In this document: piece by piece, positions 47,869-60,509 of the stretch
How positions within the stretch are numbered: the stretch's first letter is position 1
Layout of the letters: each line of letters opens with the position of its first letter
Program-made: the position numbers and the translations under genes
Notes under the pieces: generated by a model
The model's database searches: none
What the model saw: the letters and a program-made list of their open reading frames with translations, nothing else
What the model was told of the DNA's origin: nothing
DNA from: Thiocystis violacea
Lineage (GTDB): Bacteria; Pseudomonadota; Gammaproteobacteria; Chromatiales; Chromatiaceae
Direction of reading: 5' to 3'
Length of the DNA stretch: 64,000 nucleotides
NCBI RefSeq assembly: GCF_016583565.1
Contig: NZ_NRRF01000004.1
Coordinates: 1-64,000 of the forward strand

Positions 47869-49707
47869 ATGACCGAAGCATCATCGGTCGGCTGGATCGA
47901 CATCGTCGTCATCCTCGCCTACTTGCTGACCACCGCCTATCTCGGGTGGCTCGGCTACCGCGGCACGCGCTCTGCCGCGGATTTCCTGGTCGGAGGGCGC
48001 TCGGCCCATCCGATTATCATGGCCGTTTCCTACGGCGCCACCTTCATCTCGACGGCGGCCATCGTGGGATTCGGCGGGGTCGCCGGGCTCTTCGGCATGA
48101 GCCTGCTCTGGCTGACCTTTCTTAACATCGCGGTCGGCATCTTCATCGCCTTCGTCTTCTTCGGCGAGCCGACGCGGCGCCTGGGCCACCACCTGGGCGC
48201 GCACACCTTCCCGGAGCTGCTGGGGCTGAGGTACCAGAGCCGCGGCATCCAGATCTTCGCCGGTGCCCTGGTCTTCCTCTTCATGCCGCTCTACTCCGCG
48301 GCCGTGATGACCGGCGGCAGCATTTTCGCGGCCACCCAGTTCGGCATCGACTTCGAGGTCGCGCTGCTCATCTTCGCCGTCATCACCGCCGCCTACGTCA
48401 TTCCCGGCGGCCTCAAGGCGGTGATGTACACCGACACCTTCCAGGGCTTCGTCATGGTGCTCGCCATGATCTTTCTGCTGGTGTTCACCTACAGCAGCCT
48501 GGGCGGCATCACCGAGGCGCATCGCTATCTGACGGACATGGCGGACATGGTCCCCGCCCCGCTGAAGGAGATGGGGCACCAGGGCTGGACCGCCATGCCG
48601 GCCTTCGGCTGGGGCGCCAAGTCCTACGACCTCTGGTGGATCGTCATCAGCTCCATCATTCTCGGGGTGGGCATCGGCGTGCTGGCGCAGCCGCAGCTGA
48701 TCGTGCGCTTCATGACGGTGCGCAGCCGCCGCGAGCTGGATCGCGCGGTGCCCATCGGCGCCGTCTTCATCATGCTGATGACGGGGACGCCCTTCCTGGT
48801 CGGCAGTCTGTCCAACGCCTGGATGGCGCAGAACGGCCCGATCCTCCACGGCAAGCTCGTGCAGGAGCTCAACGCCGACAAGGGCCATGCGCTGGTGGAA
48901 CTGATGCGCGAAACCGAGTCCGGCGGCTGGGAGCCGATCATCAGCCCGAAGATCCAGGCGCCAGCCAAGGCACCGCTGGTGGTCACGGAGCGCTCCTCGG
49001 GCACGGACGCGAACGGACAGCCCTTCCAGCTCATCGCTGGACGCTCGACCGCGGTCACCTACGTGAAGGGCGACGCCGACAAGATCATCCCGACCTTCAT
49101 CTCCTCGGCGCTGCCGCATTGGTTCGGGGTCGTCTTCCTGCTCGCGCTCATGGCGGCGGCCATGAGCACCATTTCGAGCCAATTCCACACCATCGGGACG
49201 GCTGCCGGTCGCGACCTCTACGAGCGCATCACACAGAAGGGCGAAAGCCATGAGCCCAACCTGCTGGTCATGCGCCTGGCCATCGTGCTCGGCCTCATGA
49301 TCGCCGTAACCATCAGCTACACGGTTCGACAGGAATACGTCATCGCCCGCTTCACGGCCATCTTCTTCGGCCTCTGCGCGGCGAGCTTCCTGCCCGCCTA
49401 TATCGGCGGACTCTTCTTCCGACGGGTCACGCGGGCCGGAGCCATGGCGTCCATGGTCGTGGGCGCCGGCACCTCGCTGTTCTGGCTGCTGCTCGTCAAG
49501 GCCAAGGAGGCATCCGCCATCGGCCTGGTCCAGATCCTGACCGGCGGCAAGAGCAGCATCCTTGAGGATTATCCCAACTGGCCCTCGGTGGACCCCATCG
49601 TCGTCGCGCTGCCGGCCGCGCTCCTGACCCTCATCCTGGTCAGCGCGGTCACCCGCCCGCCGAGCGCGGAGCATCTGCGGCGCTGTTTCCCCGAGCGGTC
49701 CTCCTGA
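47869..49707 (+). CDS. Sodium:solute symporter (SSS family), porin-linked
   Basis: The 612-residue inner-membrane symporter has about 13 helices, with ISTAAIVGFGGVAGLFG in the early helices and a periplasmic or cytoplasmic insert at about 320-400 rich in polar residues. It differs from the acetate-type symporter at 14762 and has no DUF4212 partner; instead a 56-residue peptide and an outer-membrane porin follow on the same strand. A small organic anion, for example a carboxylate, is the likely substrate. The ATG follows a GGGGGC purine-rich site. Confidence 0.87.
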   Translation: MTEASSVGWIDIVVILAYLLTTAYLGWLGYRGTRSAADFLVGGRSAHPIIMAVSYGATFISTAAIVGFGGVAGLFGMSLLWLTFLNIAVGIFIAFVFFGEPTRRLGHHLGAHTFPELLGLRYQSRGIQIFAGALVFLFMPLYSAAVMTGGSIFAATQFGIDFEVALLIFAVITAAYVIPGGLKAVMYTDTFQGFVMVLAMIFLLVFTYSSLGGITEAHRYLTDMADMVPAPLKEMGHQGWTAMPAFGWGAKSYDLWWIVISSIILGVGIGVLAQPQLIVRFMTVRSRRELDRAVPIGAVFIMLMTGTPFLVGSLSNAWMAQNGPILHGKLVQELNADKGHALVELMRETESGGWEPIISPKIQAPAKAPLVVTERSSGTDANGQPFQLIAGRSTAVTYVKGDADKIIPTFISSALPHWFGVVFLLALMAAAMSTISSQFHTIGTAAGRDLYERITQKGESHEPNLLVMRLAIVLGLMIAVTISYTVRQEYVIARFTAIFFGLCAASFLPAYIGGLFFRRVTRAGAMASMVVGAGTSLFWLLLVKAKEASAIGLVQILTGGKSSILEDYPNWPSVDPIVVALPAALLTLILVSAVTRPPSAEHLRRCFPERSS

Positions 49708-49739
49708 GACTCGACACCGACTGAATCGAGGTACAACCC

Positions 49740-49910
49740 ATGATCGGCATCGATGACCCATACGTCTTGTTTGCCTATTTCGGCACCATCGCCGTCGCCA
49801 TCATCAGCGTGCTCTACGGCCTGATTCGCCGCAATGCCGCACTCGATGTACTGACAGAAGAAGACCGCCACTGGGCGATGGACGAGCGGGAGGCAGAGGA
49901 TGGCCTCTAA
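49740..49910 (+). CDS. Small symporter accessory peptide (56 residues)
   Basis: The frame from ATG 49740 to TAA 49910 encodes 56 residues: an acidic start (MIGIDDPYVLFAYFG), one membrane helix (about 10-30, FAYFGTIAVAIISVLYGL), RRN, then a charged tail rich in Asp and Glu. Short peptides of this shape are known next to SSS symporters and are called symporter small accessory proteins. It lies 32 bases after the symporter and its last 11 bases overlap the porin start, so the three genes are one translational unit. Confidence 0.78.
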   Translation: MIGIDDPYVLFAYFGTIAVAIISVLYGLIRRNAALDVLTEEDRHWAMDEREAEDGL

Positions 49911-51276
49911 GACGACACTGATCGCGGCAGGTCTTGCCGCGGCACTCGCCGCCCCGACCCTGCGCGCGGAGACGGCCGCCAGCCCCTTCACCTGGGGCGC
50001 GGATCTGCGGCTGCGTCAGGTCTACATCGACAACGTCGGCCTGAACGACGCCAGCGCCACCGCTGACCGCACCTTTCAGCGCTATCGCACGCGGATCTGG
50101 GGCGGCTACAGCTTCACCGATCAGATCCAGGCGAACGCTCGGCTGATCTGGGAGGGACGCCACTATCAGGATCCCAACCCCTCCGATTGGTCCACCCCCG
50201 GTTTCGAGAAGTGGTACAGCGGCGGCATCCTCTTCGATCAGCTCGCCGTCGATTTCAAGCAGATCGGCGGCTCGCCCCTATCGCTGAAGCTGGGCCGGCA
50301 GGACATCATCCTCGGCAACGGCTGGCTGATCCTGGAGGGCTCACCGATCGATGGCTCACGCACCATCTACCTGGACGCCGCCCGCGCCACCTACGCCCTG
50401 GACTCGGCGGGCAGCACGCTCGATCTCATGTATATCGACCAGAGCGCGAACACCGGCCGCTTCCCGCAGTCGCTCAACGGCGTCCTCGAGGATCAGACCG
50501 AGCAATACGAGCAAGGCGTGGTGCTCTACGCCCGCGACAAATCGCTCCTGCCGGACACGGACCTGGACGGCTACTTCATCTACAAGCACGACCGCCCGAA
50601 CCTCACCGAAAACAACATCCGCGTCAACAACGGCGCCCCCTTCCCGTCGCCGAGCGATTCCGGCGATATCTATGCCGCCGGCGTGCGCGCCGACGCCAAG
50701 CTCACACCCGCCTGGGCGCTGCGCGCCGAGACCGTCTACGAATGGGGCACCCGCAACCAGCGCGACCTCAGCGCCTTCGGCCTCAACAGTCGGCTGACCT
50801 ACAGCCTCGACGACAGCCTCAAGAATCAGTTCCACGCGGGCTACGAATTTCTCTCCGGCGACGACCCGGACAGTGAAGACGACGAGGCATTCGACCCGCT
50901 CTGGGGCCGCTGGCCGCAGTGGAGCGAGCTGATGATCTACCAATGGCCGCTGGAGAGCCGTGTCGGCGAGGCCACCAACCTGCAGCGGCTGAATGCCGGC
51001 TGGCAGGCTCAGGTCCATTCCAGCAGCACCGTCACGGTCGACTACCACGCCCTCTGGGCCGACCAGGAGACCACGAGGACCGAGGCCCAGATGGCCAATA
51101 TCAGCGGCGAAGACCGCTTCCGCGGCCATCTCTTCACCGCCTGGCTCAAGACCAAGTTCAACAAGAACGTCTCCGGACACCTCGTCGCCGAGTATCTGAT
51201 GCCTGGGGATTATTACGCCGAGAATCGGCGGGATGATTCCTTCTTCTTCAGAGCCGAAGTCACCCTGACCTGGTGA
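49900..51276 (+). CDS. Outer-membrane porin of the alginate-export (AlgE-like) family
   Basis: The 458-residue protein has a signal peptide (about 1-23, TLRAE) and an all-beta barrel with alternating hydrophobic residues; FQRYRTRIWGGYSFTDQIQANARLIWEGR and KLGRQDIILGNGWLILEG fit the alginate_exp family, which also contains many non-alginate substrate-specific porins. It ends in the typical aromatic strand (RAEVTLTW). No alginate synthesis gene is nearby. Overlap with the symporter peptide suggests that it brings the symporter's substrate across the outer membrane. Confidence 0.83.
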   Translation: MASKTTLIAAGLAAALAAPTLRAETAASPFTWGADLRLRQVYIDNVGLNDASATADRTFQRYRTRIWGGYSFTDQIQANARLIWEGRHYQDPNPSDWSTPGFEKWYSGGILFDQLAVDFKQIGGSPLSLKLGRQDIILGNGWLILEGSPIDGSRTIYLDAARATYALDSAGSTLDLMYIDQSANTGRFPQSLNGVLEDQTEQYEQGVVLYARDKSLLPDTDLDGYFIYKHDRPNLTENNIRVNNGAPFPSPSDSGDIYAAGVRADAKLTPAWALRAETVYEWGTRNQRDLSAFGLNSRLTYSLDDSLKNQFHAGYEFLSGDDPDSEDDEAFDPLWGRWPQWSELMIYQWPLESRVGEATNLQRLNAGWQAQVHSSSTVTVDYHALWADQETTRTEAQMANISGEDRFRGHLFTAWLKTKFNKNVSGHLVAEYLMPGDYYAENRRDDSFFFRAEVTLTW

Positions 51277-51282
51277 CCTTTC

Positions 51283-51316
51283 CCGACCCTCGCCGACAGA
51301 GGTCGGCGAGGGTCGG
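51283..51316. terminator. Strong bidirectional hairpin between porin and xseA
   Basis: A perfect 15-bp stem (51283-51297 with 51302-51316) closes an AGAG loop 6 bases after the porin stop, between two converging genes. There is no T run on either side, so it may act by slowing polymerase or as an RNA 3'-end protector. Confidence 0.55.
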
Positions 51317-51430
51317 ATGGCGCGGAAGGGAGGGCTATCAGCGTCAGGCGATTGCCGGAAGAGACCGCACCTGATAGCGCGGGATGTTGGTCTGCCCTCA
51401 AGGAGCAGTCGCCCAGCGTCCTCGCTCCCG

Positions 51431-52801
51431 CTACTCGACCGATTGCACCACGGCCTCAAGAACGCCACCGGCCACGCGTGCGCGAATGCGCTCACCCGAC
51501 GCGACCTCTGATGGATCGCGGATGATCTCACCGCCCGGAAGCTTGGTGACGATGGCATAGCCCCGCGTCAATGTCGCCAGGGGACTGCGCGCCTCAAGGC
51601 CAGCGACGGCGCGCATGAGGCGCTCGCGGCGGTGCGCGAGGAGTTCGGCCTGGGAGCGGATCAAGCGCTGCCGCAACGCATGGAGCGCGAGCTGGCCACG
51701 CTCGACCCTATGGTCTGGTGACAGGACGAGCAGGCGATCCATCAGCGGCTGCAAACGCCGCCTCGCAAGCCCGACACGCTCGGTCATGAGCGCCTTCAGA
51801 CGCAGCTCGGCACGATCCAGCCGCTGCGCCCGCTGCTGCAGCCGCGCGGCTGGGTGCACGAGACTCAGATGACGGGCCGCGGCCTTCAGGCGCTGCCGAA
51901 CGGCCTCCAGCGTCCTGTGCCGCGCACCGGCCAGTCGCGTCGACAGGGCGAGCAGGCGCTGACGTAGGTGCTCGGCGGAGGGGGCAACCAGCTCGGCGGC
52001 CGCCGACGGCGTCGCGGCTCGGCGGTCGGCGACCAGGTCGGCGATGGTGATGTCGATCTCATGACCGACGCCGCTCACGACCGGAATCCCGGAGGCCCGG
52101 ATGGCGCGCGCAAGCGCCTCGTCATTGAAGGCATTCAGATCCTCGAGCGAGCCTCCGCCCCGCGCGAGGATCAGCACGTCGCACTCCGCGCGGGCGTTGG
52201 CCAGCGCGAGCGCGGCGATCAGGGAATGCGCGGCGGCGTCGCCTTGGACCTGGGCCGGGTAGATGACGACCGGCAGTCCGGCAAAGCGCCGACCGAGAAC
52301 GGTGAGGAGATCACGCACCGCCGCACCGGACGGCGAGGTGATGAGCCCGACCTGGCGCGGGAAGTTGGGGATGGGGCGCTTGACCGCCTCGTCGAACAAG
52401 CCCTCCGCGGCGAGCCGCGCCTTCAGCCGCTCGAAGGCCAATCTCAGGGCACCCTCGCCGCCCGGTTCCATGTGCTCGACGACGAGCTGGAAATCGCCAC
52501 GCGCCTCGTAGAGGGTCGCGCGGACCCGCACCAGAACCTGTTGACCGTTCTCGGGTCGAAAGGCCAGCAGGATTCGCTTGGCGCGGAACATGGCGCAGCG
52601 CACCTGGGCCGCCTCGTCCTTCAGGCTGAAGTAGATGTGGCCGGATGCGGGCTGAGCCAGATTCGAAATCTCACCACGCACCCAAAGCAGTGGAAAGCTG
52701 CCATCGAGCACGGCGCGCACCTCGCTCGCGAGGCGGGAAACGCTATAGACGTCGCGCGAAAAGTCCACGGCCGAGCCGGCGGTTGCAAAGGTGTCGATCA
52801 T
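51431..52801 (-). CDS. xseA: Exodeoxyribonuclease VII large subunit
   Basis: The 456-residue protein has the N-terminal OB-fold (about 15-110; LLWVRGEISNL and HIYFSLKDEAAQVRC), the catalytic core with ITSPSGAAVRDLLTVL and LARGGGSLEDLNAFNDE, and the long coiled-coil with repeated arginine-rich heptads (about 270-400) ending in LTRGYAIV. With XseB it degrades single-stranded DNA. Its start is divergent from guaB, 152 bases away, a common neighbourhood in gammaproteobacteria. Confidence 0.96.
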   Translation of the reverse strand: MIDTFATAGSAVDFSRDVYSVSRLASEVRAVLDGSFPLLWVRGEISNLAQPASGHIYFSLKDEAAQVRCAMFRAKRILLAFRPENGQQVLVRVRATLYEARGDFQLVVEHMEPGGEGALRLAFERLKARLAAEGLFDEAVKRPIPNFPRQVGLITSPSGAAVRDLLTVLGRRFAGLPVVIYPAQVQGDAAAHSLIAALALANARAECDVLILARGGGSLEDLNAFNDEALARAIRASGIPVVSGVGHEIDITIADLVADRRAATPSAAAELVAPSAEHLRQRLLALSTRLAGARHRTLEAVRQRLKAAARHLSLVHPAARLQQRAQRLDRAELRLKALMTERVGLARRRLQPLMDRLLVLSPDHRVERGQLALHALRQRLIRSQAELLAHRRERLMRAVAGLEARSPLATLTRGYAIVTKLPGGEIIRDPSEVASGERIRARVAGGVLEAVVQSVE

Positions 52802-52872
52802 GCGAATCAGTGACGTCGTTCTCAGCGTCGAGTCTTGTATCTGCAGGCAAGGGCGTGAATTTTACGGCCTGA

Positions 52873-54857
<1,985 letters not shown>

Positions 54858-54891
54858 AAGAACAGCCAAGCAACAGAAGAACAATTAAGCA

Positions 54892-56924
<2,033 letters not shown>

Positions 56925-57022
56925 GTCGAACGCGCTTCCCAGCGCGGTTGAGCGATCACGCTGACGCCACGGAGATCGACGCCTTGCCCGGATGCGCCTC
57001 GCGTCTCGATGCGCGCCGTTTC

Positions 57023-57047
57023 GTTGGGCCTCGTCCCTCGGCCCAAC
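57023..57047. repeat. REP-like palindrome
   Basis: GTTGGGCC (57023-57030) and GGCCCAAC (57040-57047) form an 8-bp stem with a 9-base loop, followed by CTACG. Palindromes of this GTTGGGC...GCCCAAC type are widely dispersed extragenic repeats in proteobacteria. It lies in the 229-base gap between tadA and the next gene, which otherwise shows nothing. Confidence 0.6.
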
Positions 57048-57153
57048 CTACGCCAGACATCAGTGGTCGCACGCAGCGTCCCCCCAAGATCGCACGGCAT
57101 CCGAGTTACGCGATACACTCGCCGGATGTTGATCGAGGCAGAGCGCAAGCGCC

Positions 57154-58950
57154 ATGGCACTGAGCACACTCCTAGGATTCACACCCATCCGACTCCTACC
57201 CATCGCCCTCCTCCCCCTGGTTGCGTTGGCGCTGCCAGCGCCCGCAAAGGCCGCCGCGAACTGCGCGCAGGGCACTGAGGCGCGTATCTGGACCGCGCCC
57301 CTGGAGCCCCAGCCGGGCGATCCCCTGGAGGTCTTCGCCATCGCCACGGACAGCGGCCTGGACGAGGTGCGCGTGACGGCGCCCTCGGGCGAACCCAGCC
57401 GGCTGCGCAGTCTCAGCAGCGATGGGCCGCCCTGGAGCAACTATGGGACGGTGTTCCGCCCAACAGCGGGAACCTACAGGATCGAGGCGATGCGCGGCGG
57501 GCGGGTTGCGGCCTGCACCGAGGTGCGCGTCGGCGGGGGCAGTAGCGACCGCGGCACGGGCGAATGGGATCTGGCGACCGAGGCACTCTACGCCGCCTGG
57601 ATCGAGCACCTCTTCAACGCCCCACCGGAGCAATCGCTGAGCTTCAAATCGCTGGGGCCGGTGCTGCGCGATCCGGCACAGAACTTCCTGTACAACTACC
57701 TGGGCGCCGGTGAAGACAGCCGCCTGCCCGCCGAACCGGATTGCGCCGATCTACCCTATTTCCTGCGCGCCTACTTCGCCTGGAAGCTCGGCCTGCCGGT
57801 CGCCTACCGTAGCTGCGACCGCGGCAGCCGCAGCCGTCCGCCCAACTGCCAGTCACCCATCATCGAGACGCGCTTCGTCGGCAACAAGGCGTCACTGAGC
57901 AGCTTCCGGTCGGTCACGCAGGCGATCATCAACACCGTGCACTCGGGTAGCGGCCGCACGGGGCTTCGCGACGAGCAGACGGACTTCTACCCAGTCCCGC
58001 TGGACCGGTCATCTCTCTGGCCCGGAACCCTCTACGCGGATCCCTACGGCCACACCATGATCATCGTCAAATGGATCCCGCAGAGCGGTCGGCATAGCGG
58101 GCTGCTGCTGGCCGTGGACGCCCAGCCGGACAATTCGGTGACCCGCAAGCGCTATTGGGAGGGCAATTTCCTCTTCGCCCAGACGCCGAGCGCCGGTCCT
58201 GGCTTCAAGACCTTTCGCCCGCTGGCGCGCAGCGGCGGCTCCGGCTGGCGCCTGCTGTCCAACGCGGAGCTGGACGGCCGCGCCGGGCTCCCGCGCTTCT
58301 CCGCCGAGCAGGGCAACCTGGACGCGGACGACTTCTATGCGCGCATGGAGCGGCTCATCAACCCCTACGGCCTGGACCCGACCGCGGCTTACGACGCCAC
58401 CCTGGACGCCCTCATGGAGCAGCTCGAGACCCGGGTGACCTCTGTCGACAACGGCGAGACCTACATGCGCGCCCATCCCGGAACGGTCGTCTCCATGCCG
58501 AGCGGTCCCGCCATCTTCGAGACCACGGGGCCCTGGGAGGACTACGCCACGCCCTCGCGCGACATGCGCCTGCTGATCGCAATGAAGGTGCTGAAATCCC
58601 TGCCGGAGCGCATCATGCGATTCCCTCAGCTCTATGTCTTGAGCGGGGAGAGTGCCGCGAGCGCGGCGAGCCGCATCGAGCGCCTGCACGCGCAGCGGCT
58701 GAACGAGCGCTCCATCAGCTATCGGCGCAGCGACGGCAGCCCCTGGCGCCTGACCCTGGGTGACATCTACGACAGGCAGCAGGCGCTCGAGGTGGCCTAC
58801 AACCCGAACGACTGCGTCGAAACGCGCTGGGGGGCGACGGCCGGCAGCCCGGATGCGTCCACCTGCCGCCGCCAGGCGCCGCGCGAGCAACTCAGCCGCA
58901 TGGAGCAATACCGTTCCTGGTTCCGCGAGACCACCCGACCGCCCCGTTAG
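57154..58950 (+). CDS. Exported protein with predicted papain-like Cys-His-Asp site
   Basis: I do not recognise the family. The 598-residue protein has a signal peptide (about 1-35, PAKAAA), an Ig-like beta domain (about 40-128) bracketed by cysteines 37 and 121, and a central domain with DCADLPYFLRAYFAWKLGLP (C197 at the start of a helix), DPYGHTMIIV (H300) and AVDAQPD (D322 or D326). This Cys-helix, His-strand, Asp order is that of transglutaminase/NlpC-type papain folds, so a hydrolase or crosslinking enzyme acting on peptidoglycan or proteins in the periplasm is plausible. Residues 330-598 are helical and have no recognised domain. A DUF2272 lipoprotein gene with a similar type of site follows 71 bases later. 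Confidence 0.6.
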   Translation: MALSTLLGFTPIRLLPIALLPLVALALPAPAKAAANCAQGTEARIWTAPLEPQPGDPLEVFAIATDSGLDEVRVTAPSGEPSRLRSLSSDGPPWSNYGTVFRPTAGTYRIEAMRGGRVAACTEVRVGGGSSDRGTGEWDLATEALYAAWIEHLFNAPPEQSLSFKSLGPVLRDPAQNFLYNYLGAGEDSRLPAEPDCADLPYFLRAYFAWKLGLPVAYRSCDRGSRSRPPNCQSPIIETRFVGNKASLSSFRSVTQAIINTVHSGSGRTGLRDEQTDFYPVPLDRSSLWPGTLYADPYGHTMIIVKWIPQSGRHSGLLLAVDAQPDNSVTRKRYWEGNFLFAQTPSAGPGFKTFRPLARSGGSGWRLLSNAELDGRAGLPRFSAEQGNLDADDFYARMERLINPYGLDPTAAYDATLDALMEQLETRVTSVDNGETYMRAHPGTVVSMPSGPAIFETTGPWEDYATPSRDMRLLIAMKVLKSLPERIMRFPQLYVLSGESAASAASRIERLHAQRLNERSISYRRSDGSPWRLTLGDIYDRQQALEVAYNPNDCVETRWGATAGSPDASTCRRQAPREQLSRMEQYRSWFRETTRPPR

Positions 58951-59021
58951 GCCGCGGGCGGGCTCAGACGACAGACCGCCAGCCATCCACCCACCCGGCC
59001 ATCGTCGGAAGGAGTCCGCCC

Positions 59022-59813
59022 GTGTCGATCCAGAGAAGCGCCAAATGCCGGTCCAGAGCGGCCATGATTTCGCTGTTGAGCCTGACCCTGCTCTCCTGCG
59101 CGACACCGCCGCAGCCTGGCGCGCCTGAGCGAACGACCGGCGAGAGCTGGGCCGGCACCCGCATCGGCGCGCCGCCCGCGCCCAATCCCGCCATGAAGCG
59201 GACCATGATCGCCAGGGCCAATCAGGAATGGAGCTACTTCGGCCGCCAGACCGTGGTCTTCAAAGGGGCCGAGGAGAGCATTCCCCATGTCGGAGACTGG
59301 GAGGACGACGACGTCCGCCACAGCGGCCGGGTGAACAGCTATTGGCGCGCGGTCGGGAAACCCGGCCTCAACGGCATGGACTGCCAAAAGCCCTGGTCCG
59401 CCGCCTTCATCAGTTGGATCATGCAGTCGTCGGGTGTCCCCGAGAGCCAATTCCCGAGCGCGACGGCCCACTGGGTCTATCTCGCCAACATTGTCCAGAA
59501 CGCCAGTCTCCCAGGACGCTATTTCGTCCCCCGGCGCCTCACGGACTACAGCCCACAGCCGGGCGACCTGATCTGTGCCTACCGCAGCCCCTCACGCATC
59601 GTGACCATCAACGGTTACACGACCGCCTCCATGTTGCGGGGCATGAGTGGTCACTGCGACCTCGTGGTCGCCAAGAATGGCCAGGCACTGGAGGTCATCG
59701 GCGGCAATGTCCGCAACTCCGTCTCCAAGAGCACCCTGGAGCTGGATGCTCAAGGCAGGCTCCAGCAGGTGCCACGCCGGCCCTGGTTCCTGATCATCCA
59801 GAACCGACTCTAG
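59022..59813 (+). CDS. DUF2272 lipoprotein with CHAP/NlpC-like site
   Basis: Starting at GTG 59022 behind GGAAGGAGT, the 263-residue protein has a lipobox (LLSC, lipid Cys 26), a Ser/Thr/Pro-rich linker and a DUF2272 domain (about 60-260). MDCQKPWSAAFISWIM (C121), SGHCDLVV (H211) and IGGNVRNSV (N229) give a Cys-His-Asn arrangement as in CHAP and NlpC/P60 amidases, suggesting a membrane-anchored wall hydrolase. Its TAG stop lies inside the first copy of the 211-base tandem repeat that follows. Confidence 0.75.
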   Translation: MSIQRSAKCRSRAAMISLLSLTLLSCATPPQPGAPERTTGESWAGTRIGAPPAPNPAMKRTMIARANQEWSYFGRQTVVFKGAEESIPHVGDWEDDDVRHSGRVNSYWRAVGKPGLNGMDCQKPWSAAFISWIMQSSGVPESQFPSATAHWVYLANIVQNASLPGRYFVPRRLTDYSPQPGDLICAYRSPSRIVTINGYTTASMLRGMSGHCDLVVAKNGQALEVIGGNVRNSVSKSTLELDAQGRLQQVPRRPWFLIIQNRL

Positions 59814-59881
59814 GCGCCTCGCTCGAACAGCGCTTCCGCCCGTTGCAGGCACCTTGGGCCATTTCCGAAGAACACCGTCAT

Positions 59882-60002
59882 CGTAGGATGGGCAAAGCGC
59901 AGCGTGCCCATCTTGCCAGCGGTGAGGTGTGAAGGATGGGCACGCCCGTCCAACGCCAGCGCTCCGTTGAAGCCGCCGAGCGCGGGCTTTGCCCATCCTA
60001 CG
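59882..60002. mobile_element. MITE-like palindromic element, copy 1
   Basis: The 121-base element has perfect 17-base terminal inverted repeats (CGTAGGATGGGCAAAGC and its complement) and no coding capacity. GATGGGCA and TGCCCATC near the left end form a nested hairpin. Confidence 0.8.
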
Positions 60003-60092
60003 GCAGCTCCAGAGCCGGCTCTAGGCGCCTCGCGCGAACGGCGCTTCCGCCCCTTACAGACGCCTTGGGCCATTTCCGAAGAACACCGTCAT

Positions 60093-60213
60093 CGTAGGAT
60101 GGGCAAAGCGCAGCGTGCCCATCTTGCCAGCGGCGAGGTGTGAAGGATGGGCACGCCCGTCCAACGCCAGCGCTCCGGTGAAGCCGCCGAGCGCGGGCTT
60201 TGCCCATCCTACG
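60093..60213. mobile_element. MITE-like palindromic element, copy 2
   Basis: Same 121-base element, 211 bases on. It differs from copies 1 and 3 at two internal positions (GGCGAGG for GGTGAGG, and CCGGTGAAG for CCGTTGAAG); the terminal repeats are unchanged. Confidence 0.8.
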
Positions 60214-60303
60214 GCAGCTCCAGAGCCGGCTCTAGGCGCCTCGCGCGAACGGCGCTTCCGCCCCTTGCAGACGCCTTGGGCCATTTCCGAAGAACACCGT
60301 CAT

Positions 60304-60424
60304 CGTAGGATGGGCAAAGCGCAGCGTGCCCATCTTGCCAGCGGTGAGGTGTGAAGGATGGGCACGCCCGTCCAACGCCAGCGCTCCGTTGAAGCCGCCG
60401 AGCGCGGGCTTTGCCCATCCTACG
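60304..60424. mobile_element. MITE-like palindromic element, copy 3
   Basis: Identical to copy 1 over 121 bases, as read by eye. Confidence 0.8.
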
Positions 60425-60509
60425 GCAGCTCCAGAGCCGGCTCTAGGCGCCTCGCGCGAACAGCGCTTCCGCCCGTTGCAGGCGCCTGTCTTGCGGTATC
60501 CGCCTCATC

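Larger units (their letters stand above)
59799..60487. repeat. Tandem array of a 211-bp unit (three units plus a partial fourth)
   Basis: The unit repeats with an exact 211-base period: the TAG that ends the DUF2272 gene at 59811 recurs at 60022 and onwards to 60444, and the copies differ at only a few positions. Each full unit is a spacer of about 90 bases plus a 121-base palindromic element. The fourth spacer ends at about 60487, just before the cysK stop. The first and fourth spacers share variants (GAACAGCGC, CCCGTTGCAGG) that differ from the two inner ones, so the array probably grew by duplication of one element with its flanks. Short frames of about 79 codons inside are by-products of the repeat. 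Confidence 0.93.

Noticed and set aside
59904-60354. Repeated small frames of about 79 codons in the tandem array
   Set aside because: They exist only because the 211-base unit is repeated; no ribosome site or known family.
59799-60487. CRISPR-like appearance of the array
   Set aside because: The repeated unit is 211 bases and the spacers are themselves repeated copies rather than unique; there are no cas genes.
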